In this document: positions 23,607 through 34,500 of the stretch, piece by piece
How the letters are laid out: each line of letters opens with the position of its first letter
How positions within the stretch are numbered: the stretch's first letter is position 1
DNA from: Candidatus Kuenenia stuttgartensis
Lineage (GTDB): Bacteria; Planctomycetota; JAKEIC01; DYIT01
Reading direction: 5' to 3'
DNA length: 37,605 nucleotides
Assembly: GCA_020723505.1 (NCBI GenBank)
Contig: DYIT01000038.1
Span: forward strand, 1 to 37,605
Made by a program: the position numbers and the translations under genes
Notes under the pieces: model-generated
Told to the model about the DNA's origin: nothing
Databases searched by the model: none
The model's input: only the letters and a program-made list of their open reading frames with translations

Positions 23607-24416
23607 CTACGCTTCAAGGCGTCTAATCGCCAATCCGGAAACGCCCTCAACTACTGCTTTGGGATCGCACCCGTAGAGATCAGCTCCACTGAACGGGTTG
23701 AGCTCAAGGAGACGAAGACTGTCTTCTGTCTGGCAAACATCCATGACATAGACTTGTTCGGGTGACTCAAGCGCCGAAGCAACCTCTGTCGCGTACATCC
23801 ATGGTTCACCCGTCGGTTGGTCCGGAAGGGCTGTGCGCCCGTCCGCTGCGTAGGCGCTTCCCGCAACGACTTGACGAGAAACAACCACGTATCGCCACTC
23901 GCGGCTGACGACCCGCGCTGGAGCGATGACTATCGGAAGATTTTTATCTTCGTAGTAGAAGCCGAAGTCGAGCGCGTCGAGGGATATCGCCGAGGATGGG
24001 AGCACACGCCCTGCGAAGGGCTTCAGCGGGCTATCCGGACGTACGAACACAGAGTCCGGACTGCCGATGCAGGAAACGACTTCGAGGGTTGATTCAACAA
24101 GCTCCCTGACCGTCGTTGCACGCCACGGTGTATTGAGAATCCATTGGCTCGCCCCTGGATACCATGCTGTGCAATAGAAAGCGCGAGTCTGGCAGAATGC
24201 TCCCGGGCGCCATGGGAGATCACTATGGACGCGGGCAGCATTGCCGAGGCTGCCGTGAAAGATAACAGAGTAATCGGACAGCCTCGGCCAATCACCTGTT
24301 TCCCACCAGAGGTCGTCCCAGAGCACAAGACCGTGGCCGGCCTCGCGGACGGCGTTCGACATCGCCTCGTACCCTGGACCGAACACCTGAGGCTCAAGTA
24401 CCCATGTGGTTTTCAC
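23607..24416 (-). CDS. ATP-grasp (DUF4343/R2K-type) protein
   Basis: 269 residues from GTG 24416 (VKTTWVLEPQVFGPGYEAM). The frame is open to GTG 24479 (290 residues), and neither start has a strong ribosome site. The R2K features are visible: an N-terminal VLEP...GHGLVLWDD strand-helix-strand, then VFVRPDSPLKPFAGRVL with the Arg and Lys that name the family, REWRYVVVSRQVVAGSAY, and the metal-binding end VMDVCQTEDSLRLLELNPFSGADLYG with Asp, Glu and Asn. ATP-grasp enzymes join a carboxylate to an amine. R2K members occur in phages and in conflict-related islands, where peptide tagging has been suggested. It lies between two likely immunity-type genes on the same strand. Confidence 0.75.
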   Translation of the reverse strand: MKTTWVLEPQVFGPGYEAMSNAVREAGHGLVLWDDLWWETGDWPRLSDYSVIFHGSLGNAARVHSDLPWRPGAFCQTRAFYCTAWYPGASQWILNTPWRATTVRELVESTLEVVSCIGSPDSVFVRPDSPLKPFAGRVLPSSAISLDALDFGFYYEDKNLPIVIAPARVVSREWRYVVVSRQVVAGSAYAADGRTALPDQPTGEPWMYATEVASALESPEQVYVMDVCQTEDSLRLLELNPFSGADLYGCDPKAVVEGVSGLAIRRLEA

Positions 24417-24507
24417 GGCTTCACTCTTTACACGGTACTGCTTCGTGACCTGAACGTTTCGGCTGAGCGGTGGGTGCACGCTTTAGGCTCAACCGATGAT
24501 TCGGTTT

Positions 24508-24828
24508 TCATTCGATCTTGGTGTGGTATTCCCACCCACGCCGCTGTGTTAGGCGATCATCATACTTCTGCGCGCGATCGACCAGGCCCATGCTCAGTGC
24601 GGCTTTTGCCATGAGCTCCAATAAGTGCGGTGTCTCGAACCCGGATTCCTCCAAAACATCATCGAGCATATCAAGAGCGAGCTCTAGTTCGTTGTGATCA
24701 AGATACTCTTCGAATGCCGCAATCCGGTCCGAGCAGATGCCTTCTTCTGCTTCCGATATGTGGGAACGGGCATCACGCAGGTATGCCGTCGTACGTTCCC
24801 ATGATCTCAATAGTTCATCAGATGCCAT
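24508..24828 (-). CDS. MafI-like immunity family protein
   Basis: 106 residues from ATG 24828 (MASDELLRSWERTT), chosen over 24864 because GGGAA lies 6 bases upstream. The central part, FEEYLDHNELELALDMLDDVLEE, followed by LLELMAKAALSMGLVD, resembles the helical MafI-type immunity proteins that neutralise secreted polymorphic toxins. The whole protein is predicted helical and acidic. No toxin gene is seen in the window; orphan immunity genes are common in such islands. It is the first of three minus-strand genes with similar lower GC. The family call rests on one motif and is moderate. Confidence 0.5.
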   Translation of the reverse strand: MASDELLRSWERTTAYLRDARSHISEAEEGICSDRIAAFEEYLDHNELELALDMLDDVLEESGFETPHLLELMAKAALSMGLVDRAQKYDDRLTQRRGWEYHTKIE

Positions 24829-25543
24829 CTGTTTCCCAATCCTGCCGAACGCGCAGCCCTTCATCCTCCCCTCGTAATATTAACTCAATTCGCCAATCTT
24901 CCAACCATCTTCTGCGTTGTGTAACGGATTGTTGTCCTTTCCGTAGTCCAAAGTATTCCTCTGTTCCCATTGTCCATCAGACTATCCCAGGATGTGCCCG
25001 ATGTCCCCTCGAATGTCCCTCCGAATGTCCCCGGGGCCATGGCCCATGACCCACCAAGCTGGGTCATGGCCCACCAAGCTGGGCCACGGCCCATGACCCA
25101 TCAAGCTGGGTCATGGCCCACCAAGCTGGGCCACAGCCCAGGTCTGGGCGCAGTCGGCAAGCGCGGCTCCCGTTGGGCGTGGGTGGCGAGGCGTCGGCAG
25201 GTTGGCCCCAAGGCACGTCGGCCGTCCCCCGGCGCGCCGTGGCGGCCCCTGGGTCGCGTGGTGGGCGCCCGGGGGCCACCACCAGGGCTTCTGCGGGGGC
25301 GGTCTCAAGAACACTTCCGCAAGATGTTGACCGCCTTGAGGATGTACGGTTCGGGGCCGTGGAGGAAGGCGGCGAGGAAGGGCTCGACGGCGGCGGACGG
25401 TTCAAAGTTCGGCCAGTTGCCCCGAGCAGCAGAAGGTGAGCTGAACGCAAGGTTTGCGTACTTGCCCCTCCTGGGCAGTGCGGCTCTGAAGGTCAGGATT
25501 AGACGGTAGTTTACCGGCTAATTCACAGACAAGGAGGTCGCAC
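24829..25543. other. Large non-coding gap before the integrase
   Basis: About 715 bases. The left third is plain. At 24995-25034 the word GAATGTCCC and variants recur in tandem, and at 25041-25134 lies a 47-base tandem repeat. The right half (25140-25510) is very GC-rich. On its minus strand, 25305-25518 reads open as ...GNWPNFEPSAAVEPF... but has no start, so it may be a gene remnant. Confidence 0.4.
25041..25134 (+). repeat. Two tandem 47-bp units, each built from hairpins
   Basis: Units at 25041-25087 and 25088-25134 differ at one base. Each holds CATGACCCA / TGGGTCATG around CCAAGC (or TCAAGC) and GGCCCA / TGGGCC around CCAAGC, so four hairpins stand in a row. The next six bases begin a decayed third unit. 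Confidence 0.8.
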
Positions 25544-26731
25544 ATGTCCAGGAAGCCTTCCCAGAATCCCCCGCCGTACCGTCATCACAAGCCCTCGGAC
25601 CAGGCTGTCGTCACCCTGAACGGCAAGGACCATTACCTCGGCCCCTTCGACTCGGAAGCCAGCCACACCGAGTACGACCGCCTCGTGGCTGAATGGCTTG
25701 CTCAAGGCCGGCGCCTGCCCGCCCAAGGGGAAGAAGGGCAGGAGCTGTCAGTAGGAAAGGTCATGCTCGCCTTCATCAGGCACGCCGACCAGTACTACGT
25801 CAAGCCCGACGGCAAGCCGTCCTCAGAGGCGAACGCAATGCGGTGCGCCCTGAGGTTCGCCAGGAAGCTCTACACCCATCTCCCGGTCAGAAAGTTCGGC
25901 CCCAAGGCGCTCAAGGCCTGCCGGGAAGCCATGATTCAGGCCGGGCTCTCGAGGAACTGCATCAACGGCTACGTGGCGCGCATCAGGATGATGTTTAAGT
26001 GGGCGGCCGCGGAGGAGCTCGTCAGCCCCGAGGTCTTCCACGGCCTCCAGGCGGTATCCGGCCTCCGCAGGGGACGCTCTGCTGCTAGGGAGACCGAGCC
26101 TGTCACGCCGGTCTCTGATTCACAAGTCGAGGCCATCCGGCCTTTCGTCCTGCCGACCGTCTGGGCCATGGTCCGCGTACAGAACCTGACCGGGATGAGG
26201 AGCGGCGAACTGACCATCATGAGAGGGTGCGACATCGATAGGAGCAGCCAGGTCTGGGTCTACACGCCTGCGACCCACAAGACTGCTCATCACGGGCTCT
26301 CCAGGACCGTCTACCTCGGCCCGCGGGCGCAGGAGATAATCGCCCCCTACGTCCGCAAGAACCCTTTCGGCTACCTCTTCCGCCCGGAGGACGCGATGGA
26401 GACCTTCAACATGAATCGCCGGAAGAATCGCAGGTCCCCGATGACCCCGAGCCAGGCGAAGAGGAAGCAGAAGAGCAATCCGCAGAATCCGCCGGGGGAC
26501 CGGTACACGACCGCCAGCTACAGGAGGGCGATTACCAGGGCCTGCGATAGGGCTGGCATCCCCTCCTGGCACCCGCATCAGCTGCGCCACACGGCGGCGA
26601 CCAGGATAAGGAAGGAGTTCGGGATTGAGGCTGCCAGGGTGGTGCTTGGGCACACCAGCGCAGAGATGACGGAGGTCTACGCCGAGATCGACAAGATGAA
26701 GGCCAGCGATATCATGGCACGGGTGGGGTAA
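25544..26731 (+). CDS. Tyrosine recombinase / phage-type integrase
   Basis: 395 residues, with AAGGAGGT (25531-25538) 5 bases before the ATG, an excellent ribosome site. Residues 1-190 contain an N-terminal AP2-like segment (QAVVTLNGKDHYLGPFDSE) and a SAM-like core-binding domain. The catalytic domain has all canonical residues: Arg219 (MRSGEL), His345 and Arg348 (HPHQLRH), His370 (LGHTS) and Tyr379 (EVYAEID). These cut and rejoin DNA through a 3'-phosphotyrosine link. The enzyme is complete. It probably inserted the segment that follows to the right edge. No attachment site is visible; direct repeats flanking an element would be needed. The AP2-like N-terminus resembles planctomycete site-specific integrases. 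Confidence 0.92.
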   Translation: MSRKPSQNPPPYRHHKPSDQAVVTLNGKDHYLGPFDSEASHTEYDRLVAEWLAQGRRLPAQGEEGQELSVGKVMLAFIRHADQYYVKPDGKPSSEANAMRCALRFARKLYTHLPVRKFGPKALKACREAMIQAGLSRNCINGYVARIRMMFKWAAAEELVSPEVFHGLQAVSGLRRGRSAARETEPVTPVSDSQVEAIRPFVLPTVWAMVRVQNLTGMRSGELTIMRGCDIDRSSQVWVYTPATHKTAHHGLSRTVYLGPRAQEIIAPYVRKNPFGYLFRPEDAMETFNMNRRKNRRSPMTPSQAKRKQKSNPQNPPGDRYTTASYRRAITRACDRAGIPSWHPHQLRHTAATRIRKEFGIEAARVVLGHTSAEMTEVYAEIDKMKASDIMARVG

Positions 26732-27318
26732 GTAGATATCATATCGATGAAGGAGCGGAATCTTTACCCCTTTGCCCTTTCGGCTACGTTCGAGCCGGGC
26801 ATGAGAGGTTCCCATATTTCTTCCGAATGTCTGTCCCTCCGTACCGTCGTCCTTGCCTCGGCGGGCCGAATGGCTGCATGCAGCAGGTCCTTCGCCGTCC
26901 GTCCTAGCCTTCAACAAGATGGGAGCGGTTCGGCGCCCACGACTGACCTTTCGGGGCTGCAACGTTCGCTTAATGCTGCGGCCCGGAAGGTTGCTTGCCC
27001 CCCAAGGAGAACCATAATTGTTGAGCTCTCACCTCCGCGGGTCACCCTGGAATGGCACAAACTCTGACTACTTGGGCAACCTGCCGACTCCCGAGGCCGG
27101 ACTCTCATCTGCTAGACATGCGGCCCCATGGGCTGCCCCCCATCCTCCCTTCATCGGCCATTCTCACCTCCCCCTCCAGCTCCCCCGGTGAGTTTTCTCC
27201 CGCCCAACAACGCCTTGCCCTGACTTTTTAATACTCGCCACTACACTTCTATTGAAATAAAGCGATATGCGCTTGAAGGGTCAAAATCTGACGAAATGAG
27301 ACTCAAGGGAGGGGAACG
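26732..27318. other. Gap downstream of the integrase
   Basis: About 590 bases with no convincing gene. A frame at 26747-27067 has no family resemblance and was not called. The weak promoter pair CTGACT (27220-27225) and TACACT (27242-27247) with 16 bases between lies 70 bases upstream of the next gene. An attachment site would be expected near here or left of 25544, but none is recognisable without comparison. Confidence 0.4.
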
Positions 27319-27624
27319 ATGATTGACGTTCAGAACGAAGAGCTCCTGACATTTTCAAGAGCAGCGAGGCGGCTTCCCGGAAGGGGTGAGAATTCAGGTG
27401 TCCACTCCTCGACCCTTTACCGCTGGAGCCAGAGAGGGCTCCGCGGCATCCACCTCGAGACGGTACAGGTCGGCGGGAGGCGTTGCACATCAATGGAGGC
27501 CCTCTACAGGTTTTTCACCAGTCTCCGGCAGGCATCAGCAGGCGGTGCCAATGAAACAGGCCAGAACGAATCCTGGAGGAGGGACCTGGATGTCGAGCGC
27601 AAACTGGAGAGCGCTGGAATCTAA
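27319..27624 (+). CDS. DUF1580-type small DNA-binding-like protein
   Basis: 101 residues. GGGAGGGG precedes the ATG by 5 bases. The pattern VHSSTLYRWSQRGLRGIHLE then VQVGGRRCTSMEALYRFF (about residues 31-68) is the DUF1580 signature: a helix-turn-helix followed by a two-stranded wing and a helix, as in excisionase-like MerR relatives. DUF1580 proteins occur mostly in Planctomycetota, usually next to integrases, so this is probably the element's excisionase or regulator. The tail is acidic and polar. It is the first gene right of the integrase on the same strand. Confidence 0.75.
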   Translation: MIDVQNEELLTFSRAARRLPGRGENSGVHSSTLYRWSQRGLRGIHLETVQVGGRRCTSMEALYRFFTSLRQASAGGANETGQNESWRRDLDVERKLESAGI

Positions 27625-27678
27625 AAACATTTGATGAGCTTAGATTGATTGAGGTTGGACAATTGGAAACCTGTGTAA

Positions 27679-27693
27679 ATGGGCAATGCCCAT
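27679..27693 (+). promoter_or_regulatory. Perfect palindrome, possible operator
   Basis: ATGGGCA A TGCCCAT is a perfect 15-base palindrome 55 bases after the DUF1580 stop and 150 bases before the zinc-finger gene. It could be a binding site for a dimeric regulator; the neighbouring DUF1580 protein is the obvious candidate, by position only. Confidence 0.3.
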
Positions 27694-27842
27694 GGGTGAC
27701 AGAGATTTTTCTAGCGGTACGAACGATTCGTAACGCCATCCCAGGAGGGGGATAACAAACGAATATAAAACCTACTCCGTTCGTGACTATCATTATATAT
27801 GTGAACCCGATGTGACCAGCACATTGAAGGAGCCCGTTCAGC

Positions 27843-28289
27843 ATGTCTAGCATGCCAGAGTTCGAACACGAGGAAATAGAGGAACATGGTGCCTCCGCGG
27901 CGGAAAACGGAAAGCCCTACATGTCCCCCTCCCCCCACTGTGAGGCCCTGACAAGGGCTGGAACCCAATGCCGCATGGCCAGGACGTTCGGCTCACGTTA
28001 TTGCGTGAACCACAACCCCGACCTGGCCGGGAGAATCCATGCTGCCAGGGCCAAGGGCGGGAGCACCGCCAAACAGCTGTCTATCGCGGGAAGGAGACGG
28101 ATTTTTCTGTCAGAGATTCCCAAGCGGATTCAGACGATTGCAGATTGTCTGCAGGTGCTGGACATCACGACTAGGGGGGTCCACCGAATTTGCTTTGTTT
28201 TTACCCATGCTCCTCCTTTCCGCGCGAACGCGCGATACAGCTCCTGCAGGTTAAAACATGGCTTGACCGGTGCCCCCCCCCCCGGATAG
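27843..28289 (+). CDS. Cys/His zinc-finger-like protein, probably 3' frameshifted
   Basis: 148 residues as read. AAGGAG lies 9-10 bases before the ATG. A zinc-binding block is clear: Cys33, Cys43, Cys54 and His57 (HCEALTRAGTQC ... YCVNHNPD), followed by AARAKGG, a pattern seen in many small phage- and element-borne proteins. After about residue 110 (VLDITTRG) the text stops looking like protein. A second frame at 28190-28384 reads AIQLLQVKTWLDRCPPPRIE, which would be a natural helical continuation, so an indel near 28190-28220 is likely. The stop codon follows an 11-C run (28273-28283). The role is unknown; a DNA-binding factor of the element is plausible. Confidence 0.55.
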   Translation: MSSMPEFEHEEIEEHGASAAENGKPYMSPSPHCEALTRAGTQCRMARTFGSRYCVNHNPDLAGRIHAARAKGGSTAKQLSIAGRRRIFLSEIPKRIQTIADCLQVLDITTRGVHRICFVFTHAPPFRANARYSSCRLKHGLTGAPPPG

Positions 28290-28559
28290 AAGCCAAGCTC
28301 GATGAGCCTCACCTATATCCTTATGACAAAAGACCCCCTGTATTTTTAAAGCAGGTGTTGTACCGGGTCGGGATAGAAATGTGATGGGAAGGATGCTTTG
28401 TCTGGCAGGGGTAGGAGTCCCTCATCTTGTTCGTATTACAGAAGGGGGGTGGCTTATGGCGGACTTGAACCTCTTGCTTTTGCTATATCCTTAGGTAGTC
28501 TATCTATTATCAACTGAGCAGTTCGACCTCGTTGCACAATCAAGTTTCGGTGGACAGGC

Positions 28560-31500
28560 ATGGAGATTTCGTCTAATCGGTTTCTGAGGGAGTACGCGCA
28601 GTCCGAGGGGATAGCACTGCCTACCGACGGCAGTGGCGGGACTCTGGATTTCTCCGGAGAAAACAGCCTCTTGAACCTATTGATTAGCAAGGGGATAGGG
28701 GAAAATCGCCTCGCCGCCCTGCTTGTGAAATTCGCAGAATTCAAAGAGGTCCAAAGCGTCCCAGCCATGTCGAACAGCCTGGCCTTCGGGCTCCAACTTT
28801 CTCAGCAAAAGTTGGTCTCGGCCGCGGACATCTGGTCAGCCTTTACAGACCAGGAGCGCACATGGGCATCAGGGACCGAGAAGTCCCTCGACTGGTTCCT
28901 CATGCGCCAGGGGAAGATTACGGCGGAGCAGGTCCTACATGCGCTGAAGGAAACAGGGAAGAAGGTCGTAGTATGCAGGTTCTGCGGCCGAAGAGAGATG
29001 CTTGCCGTAGAATCTGGCGAATCTAGGCTCAATTGCCCTGAATGCCTTGGCCTCATGACAGAGGCTACGAGCGCCACGGACCTGCACGTGGAAGACGAAG
29101 CTGCAAAGCATGTCCCTTCACTGCTCGGCACCGTGATTGCCGGGTGCTCCATTGAGCGTCTCCTCGGCAAGGGCAGCATGGGAGCGGTGTACCTAGCCAA
29201 GCATATCTCGCTCAACAAACCCGTAGCAGTGAAAATCCTCACTACAGGCCCTGAGAACAAGAAGGCTACGAAGCGCTTCGTGCGCGAGGCCCGTACTGCA
29301 GCCCGCCTCGACCACCCCAACGTCGTGCAGGTCTTCGACACGGGCATGTCCGGCGACCAGCACTACATTGTCATGAAGTTCGTCGAGGGCGAGAGCGCAG
29401 CCGCGAAGGTCAAGCGCGACGGCCCCATGCCAATCCAGGAAGCTGTCAGGATAGTCATAGACGCGTCAAAAGGCCTCCAGGCCGCCCACCGCATCGGGTT
29501 CATACATCGCGACGTCAAACCTGACAACATCATGATTGACCTCGACGGAATCGTGAAGGTAGCCGACTTCGGGCTTGCAAAGGAGCTGGATGTAAAGGGA
29601 TCTGTCCTGACCGCAGACGGCCAGGCCATGGGCACGCCGCATTACATGAGCCCGGAACAGGCCAGGGACGCCAGCTCCGTGGGCCCTGCTGCGGACATCT
29701 ACTCCCTCGGCGCAACCCTTTACACCCTGCTCAGCGGTAAGCCGCCGTTCTCAGGATCGACCGTATGGGCAGTGGTCAACGCAGCGCTGAATGACCCTGC
29801 CCCTGATATCCGCAAATCAAGACCCGACGTCCCTGACCAACTCGCTGAATTTCTCCTTCGGACGATGGAGAAAAATCCTACAAAACGCCCCGCGAGTATG
29901 ATTGACTTCTGTAAGGAACTCGAGGCAATAGTGCAAGGAACCGCAAAGAGAGTCCATGAAACACCGATGCAAGAAAATACATCGGATGTTGTAATTCGCG
30001 TCGAAATGGACAAGCGAATCCACTTCGCCTTTCAGCAGAATGATGTTCCTGTAGTAAAAAGCATAGTCATCGAGAACATCACCGAAACCAATTTAGGCCC
30101 CCTCACCCTGCAGGTCCAATCAGAACCAGCTTTCTCGAAGGAATGGGACCTCAACCTCTCAGGCATCGCTCAAGGCGCCTCAAGTATAGTAAGGACGCCC
30201 AATATACAGCTGTCACCGTCATTTCTCGAATCACTGACGGAACGTCTCCAGGGATTCCTGCGTTTCGAAGCCAGTATAGGAGGACGCACAATCGGAAGTA
30301 CTGAGGAAGTAGTGACTCTGCTTGCGAAGGATGAGTGGCCTGGCCTCGGCTCACTCCCGGAAATCCTAGCCGCCTTCGTGCTTCCTAACCATCCAATTAT
30401 CGAACAGATTCTCCACGAAGCTTCCCAATGTTTGGAGAAATGGACTCGCTCTTCATCGCTCTCCGGCTATCAGGAGAGCGGTCCTAAACGGGTCGCATAC
30501 CAAGCAGCGGCGGTCTATGAGACGTTACGGTCCTGCCATCTAGCATACGTCAATCCACCAGCGAGCTTTGAAACCGAGGGGCAGCGCATTCGGCTGCCGG
30601 ACAGAATCCTCCGTTCAAAGTTGGCCACGTGCCTTGACGTCGCCATTCTTGCCGCAGCATGTCTTGAGCAGGCTGGCCTGCACCCCCTAATCCTATTCCA
30701 GAAGGGACACGCTTTCACGGGTTTCTGGCTTCAAGACGAGTGCTTCCCCGAACCTGCAGTCGAGGATTCCCATAGGGTGAACAAACGTGTAGCCCTAAAT
30801 GAATTACTTGTTTTCGATGCGGTCGGCATTACCTCCAAGCCGAGTTTGGATTTCCAGGCAGCGGTACGAGCCGGGAATTCACTACTTCAGAATTCTGCCG
30901 AGTTCGTATGTGCAGTGGACGTGCGTCGCGCGCGAATAAGCGGCATCCGGCCAATGCCCGAGCGAATAGATGGGGAAAAAGGTTCAGTAACTGAATCCGA
31001 ATCCCAGACCGTCGCCTTCAAAGCCCCTGACCTTGAGAAAATTCCTGAACTGTCATCAGAGGTAGCCACAGCCCCTGAAATGCCGAAAACGAGGTTGGAC
31101 CGATGGTCACGAAAGTTACTTGACCTCACTCTTCGGAATCGCCTTCTAAACTTCAGGGAATCCCAAGGTGCACTGCGCTTGATGTGTCCGGACATCTCTT
31201 CCTTAGAGAACGCCCTAGCCGCAGGTGAGGAATTCCGCATTTTGTCGCGCCCTCTAGAATATGGGGACAAGGACCCACGTAGTGCAGAGGCGATACGAGA
31301 GAGAACGGGCAAAGACCCAATAGAGGAGTTCCTCCATACAGAGATGAAGGAGAATCACCTCTACTCGAATCTCGGCAAAGATGAGCTTCAGAAACGCTTG
31401 CTTAAAATATTCCGCGACGCGCGTTCCGGCCTCGAAGATGGAGGCGTAAGTGGACTGTACGTCGCGATGGGGTTCCTCTCTTGGTACGAATCGCCTGGGC

Positions 31501-34500
31501 ACGATACAGCCCACCTCGCTCCAATACTACTTTTGCCAGCTGAGCTGAGGCGAAAGTCAATCCGTGAGGAGTTCTCTTTGGCCTTTGGAGATGAGGAATC
31601 CCGAATAAATGTAACGTTGCTAGAGATGCTTGATAAGCAGTTTGGGATAAAGATATCAGGTTTAGACCCCCTCCCCACGGACGAGTCCGGTCTCGATGTG
31701 AAGAAAATCCTCCAGGAGGTCCGTAAGGCCGTAAAAAACATCGACCGCTGGGACGTGTGTGAGGACCTACTCTATGTCGGTCGCTTTTCGTTCAGTAAAT
31801 TCCTCATGTGGCGTGACCTCGTCGAGCGTGAAGCCGACCTACGTCGCAATCAGGTTGTGAATCATTTGATATACAATCCAGAGGAGCCATTCCAGCAAGC
31901 CGGGAAGATGCCTGATGCATGCCGCATCGATGAGGAGAGGTCGCCGCTGGGGACATACTGTCCTCTGTCATCGGACTCGTCCCAGCTTGCCGCCGTTTAT
32001 GCTGCTGCGGAGGGGAAGTCCTTCGTCCTCCACGGGCCGCCCGGGACTGGCAAATCACAGACGATTACTAATCTAATAGCTCACTGTCTAGCGGCAGGAA
32101 AAAGCATCCTTTTCATTTCGGAAAAGATGGCTGCCTTGAATGTTGTGCATTCGCGGTTGAAAGCCCTTGGGCTAGACCGTTTTTCCCTTGAAATACATTC
32201 AAACAAGGCTAAGAAGTCAGAAGTCCTGCAAAAGCTTGGGGAGGCGTTCACCAAATCCGGGAAAGAACCTCAGGAAGCCTGGAGAATTGAAGCTGAACAA
32301 ATCCAGGACTTGCGAGGGCGGCTAAACGAATATGCCAGCGCTCTACATAAAAGCCGCCGGACCAGAGAGACATACTTCGAAGCCATTTCACGCCTTGCAG
32401 CATTGCGCACATTACCCCGAGTTAATCTCAGCTTGCCCTCAGTAGATAACGTCGATGGGCAAACACTCAAACGACTGCGGGAAACAACTGAGCGTTTAGC
32501 TACAGTTGCCGACATATGTGGGGGAGTCTCAGATCACCCTTGGGCGGCTACCACGCCTGGAAATTGGAGCCAGGCATTTGAGGATGATACGCGAACTGCC
32601 AGGGCACGCCTTCAATCGGCTATTGAATTACTCGAGCCTGCCGCAGCGAATGTGGTAAAAACCGCCGGTTTAGTACATTCAGGTATGTCATTAGCAGATT
32701 CATGGAACTTGAAGGACTTTCAAACCCTCGCAGACTTTGCGGAAGCATTCTCGAAGGGATACTCACCACCAGCAGAGCTCTTGACCGGCAAAGACAGCGA
32801 AGAAATATCGCGAAAAACAAGCTACTGGGTCGAACACGGCCGGAATAGAGACATTTATGAAGGGGACCTGTTCAAGCGGTATCACAGGACGGTCATGGAT
32901 TTGGATTTGGACACATTGCGCAGTCTTCTAGCGAAATCTCAGAGGTCCTGGTGGCCGCTATGCTGGATACAACGCAGAGCTATTCGCAAACGTCTCAGTG
33001 AGCATACCATCGACGGTACTAAACCTGCCTCGACGGAACTCGAACATGACCTGGATTTGACGCTTGCCTTGCGTACCGAGGAAAAGACATTGTCGGATGC
33101 AGACTCGGAAGGTAAGGCACTTTATGGGGCCTACTGGAGGGGTGGACAGCCTGATTGGGAAGAGATCTCAATTTTAGCGACGTGGGCTGCGAAAGTCCGT
33201 GAGATATCACTTGCTGCTGCGGGAATGAATTTAGACACGGCCGCTTCCTTACGTGCAATGTGGGGAAGGCTTGCTTGCGAGGGCAAGGAGCTTCTCAAGG
33301 AGGGAGGAACTCTGCATGCCGTTTTAAAGGGATGGCTTCGAGTATGGAGGGAGTTCCTAGATGCCAAAGCTGCTGTGAAGGAAAAACTAGGCGTCATCTC
33401 AAAGTTAGCGTGGGGTGGTGTAAAGAATCCGGGCGCAATTACGTATATGCAAAAGACCCTTAGGACCTGGAGTGAGAATGAAAGAAGGTTCAGGGATTGG
33501 TGTGCTTGGCGCGATGTGCGGAACGAGGCGGTGGCACTTTCCCTTGAGCCTATAGTCGATGCCTGTGAAAAGGGAATCCTACAAAGTTCCGAGCTTCCAG
33601 CGGCGTTTGAGAAAGCTTTCGCTATCTGGTGGACAGAAGCTATAGGTAAGACAGAACCGGTACTAGGCAATTTCTTCTCACCAGAGTACGAAAGAGTACT
33701 CAAGAAATTCCGAAAAACAGATGACCGATTCCGTGAATTAACCAAGGATCTTGTAGTCGCGCGCCTCGAGGCAAAAGCGCCAGAAGTCGCTTCTACGGAC
33801 GTCAAAAGCTCAGAGATGGGGATTCTCGCGCGCGAGCTCCAGAAGAAGAGCAGGCACATGTCCATTAGGTCACTGTTCCAGAAGATTCCCAATCTCCTTC
33901 CTAGGCTGAAGCCATGCTTACTAATGAGCCCCATTAGCGTAGCCCAATACCTTGATTCCAAGTTCCCACCCTTCGATATTGTGGTATTCGACGAGGCTTC
34001 GCAGATTCCGGTTTGGGACGCCGTAGGCGCAATAGCACGAGGAAGACAGGCAATAATTGTGGGAGACCCGAAACAACTACCGCCAACCTCGTTTTTCCAG
34101 CGAGGGGATTCTCCGGAAGGAGAAGTCGAGGAGGATTCCGTCGAGGACCTTGAGAGTATTCTAGACGACTGCCTGGCCGCCCGCATGCCCTCTTTGCATC
34201 TGGACTGGCATTACCGCAGCCGGCACGAAAGCCTCATCGCTTTCAGCAATTCCCGCTACTACGATGGGCGCTTGTTGACTTTTCCCTCGCCCAATCCCTC
34301 TGGCATGGGTGTATCATGGAGGCCAGTGCCAGGAGGAATCTACGATAAGGCAAAAACGCGCACGAACCGAGCCGAGGCCGAATCGCTGGTGAAGGAGGTC
34401 TTGAAACGCCTTAAGAATTCCATACTCTGCCGGAGAAGCATCGGCATAGTGACGTTCAGCCTGGTCCAGCAGGAACTCATCGAGGACTTACTCGAGGCGG

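Noticed and set aside
25305-25518. Open minus-strand frame ending in FLHGPEPYILKAVNILRKCS
   Set aside because: The text looks protein-like and could be a remnant of a gene cut by the element, but there is no start codon and no family match that I can name.
26120-26962. 280-codon minus-strand frame over the integrase
   Set aside because: It overlaps a complete tyrosine recombinase and shows no recognisable pattern.
27060-27130. tRNA-like segment right of the integrase
   Set aside because: Pairing arms are partial, and no TTCGA-type T loop or acceptor stem could be built.
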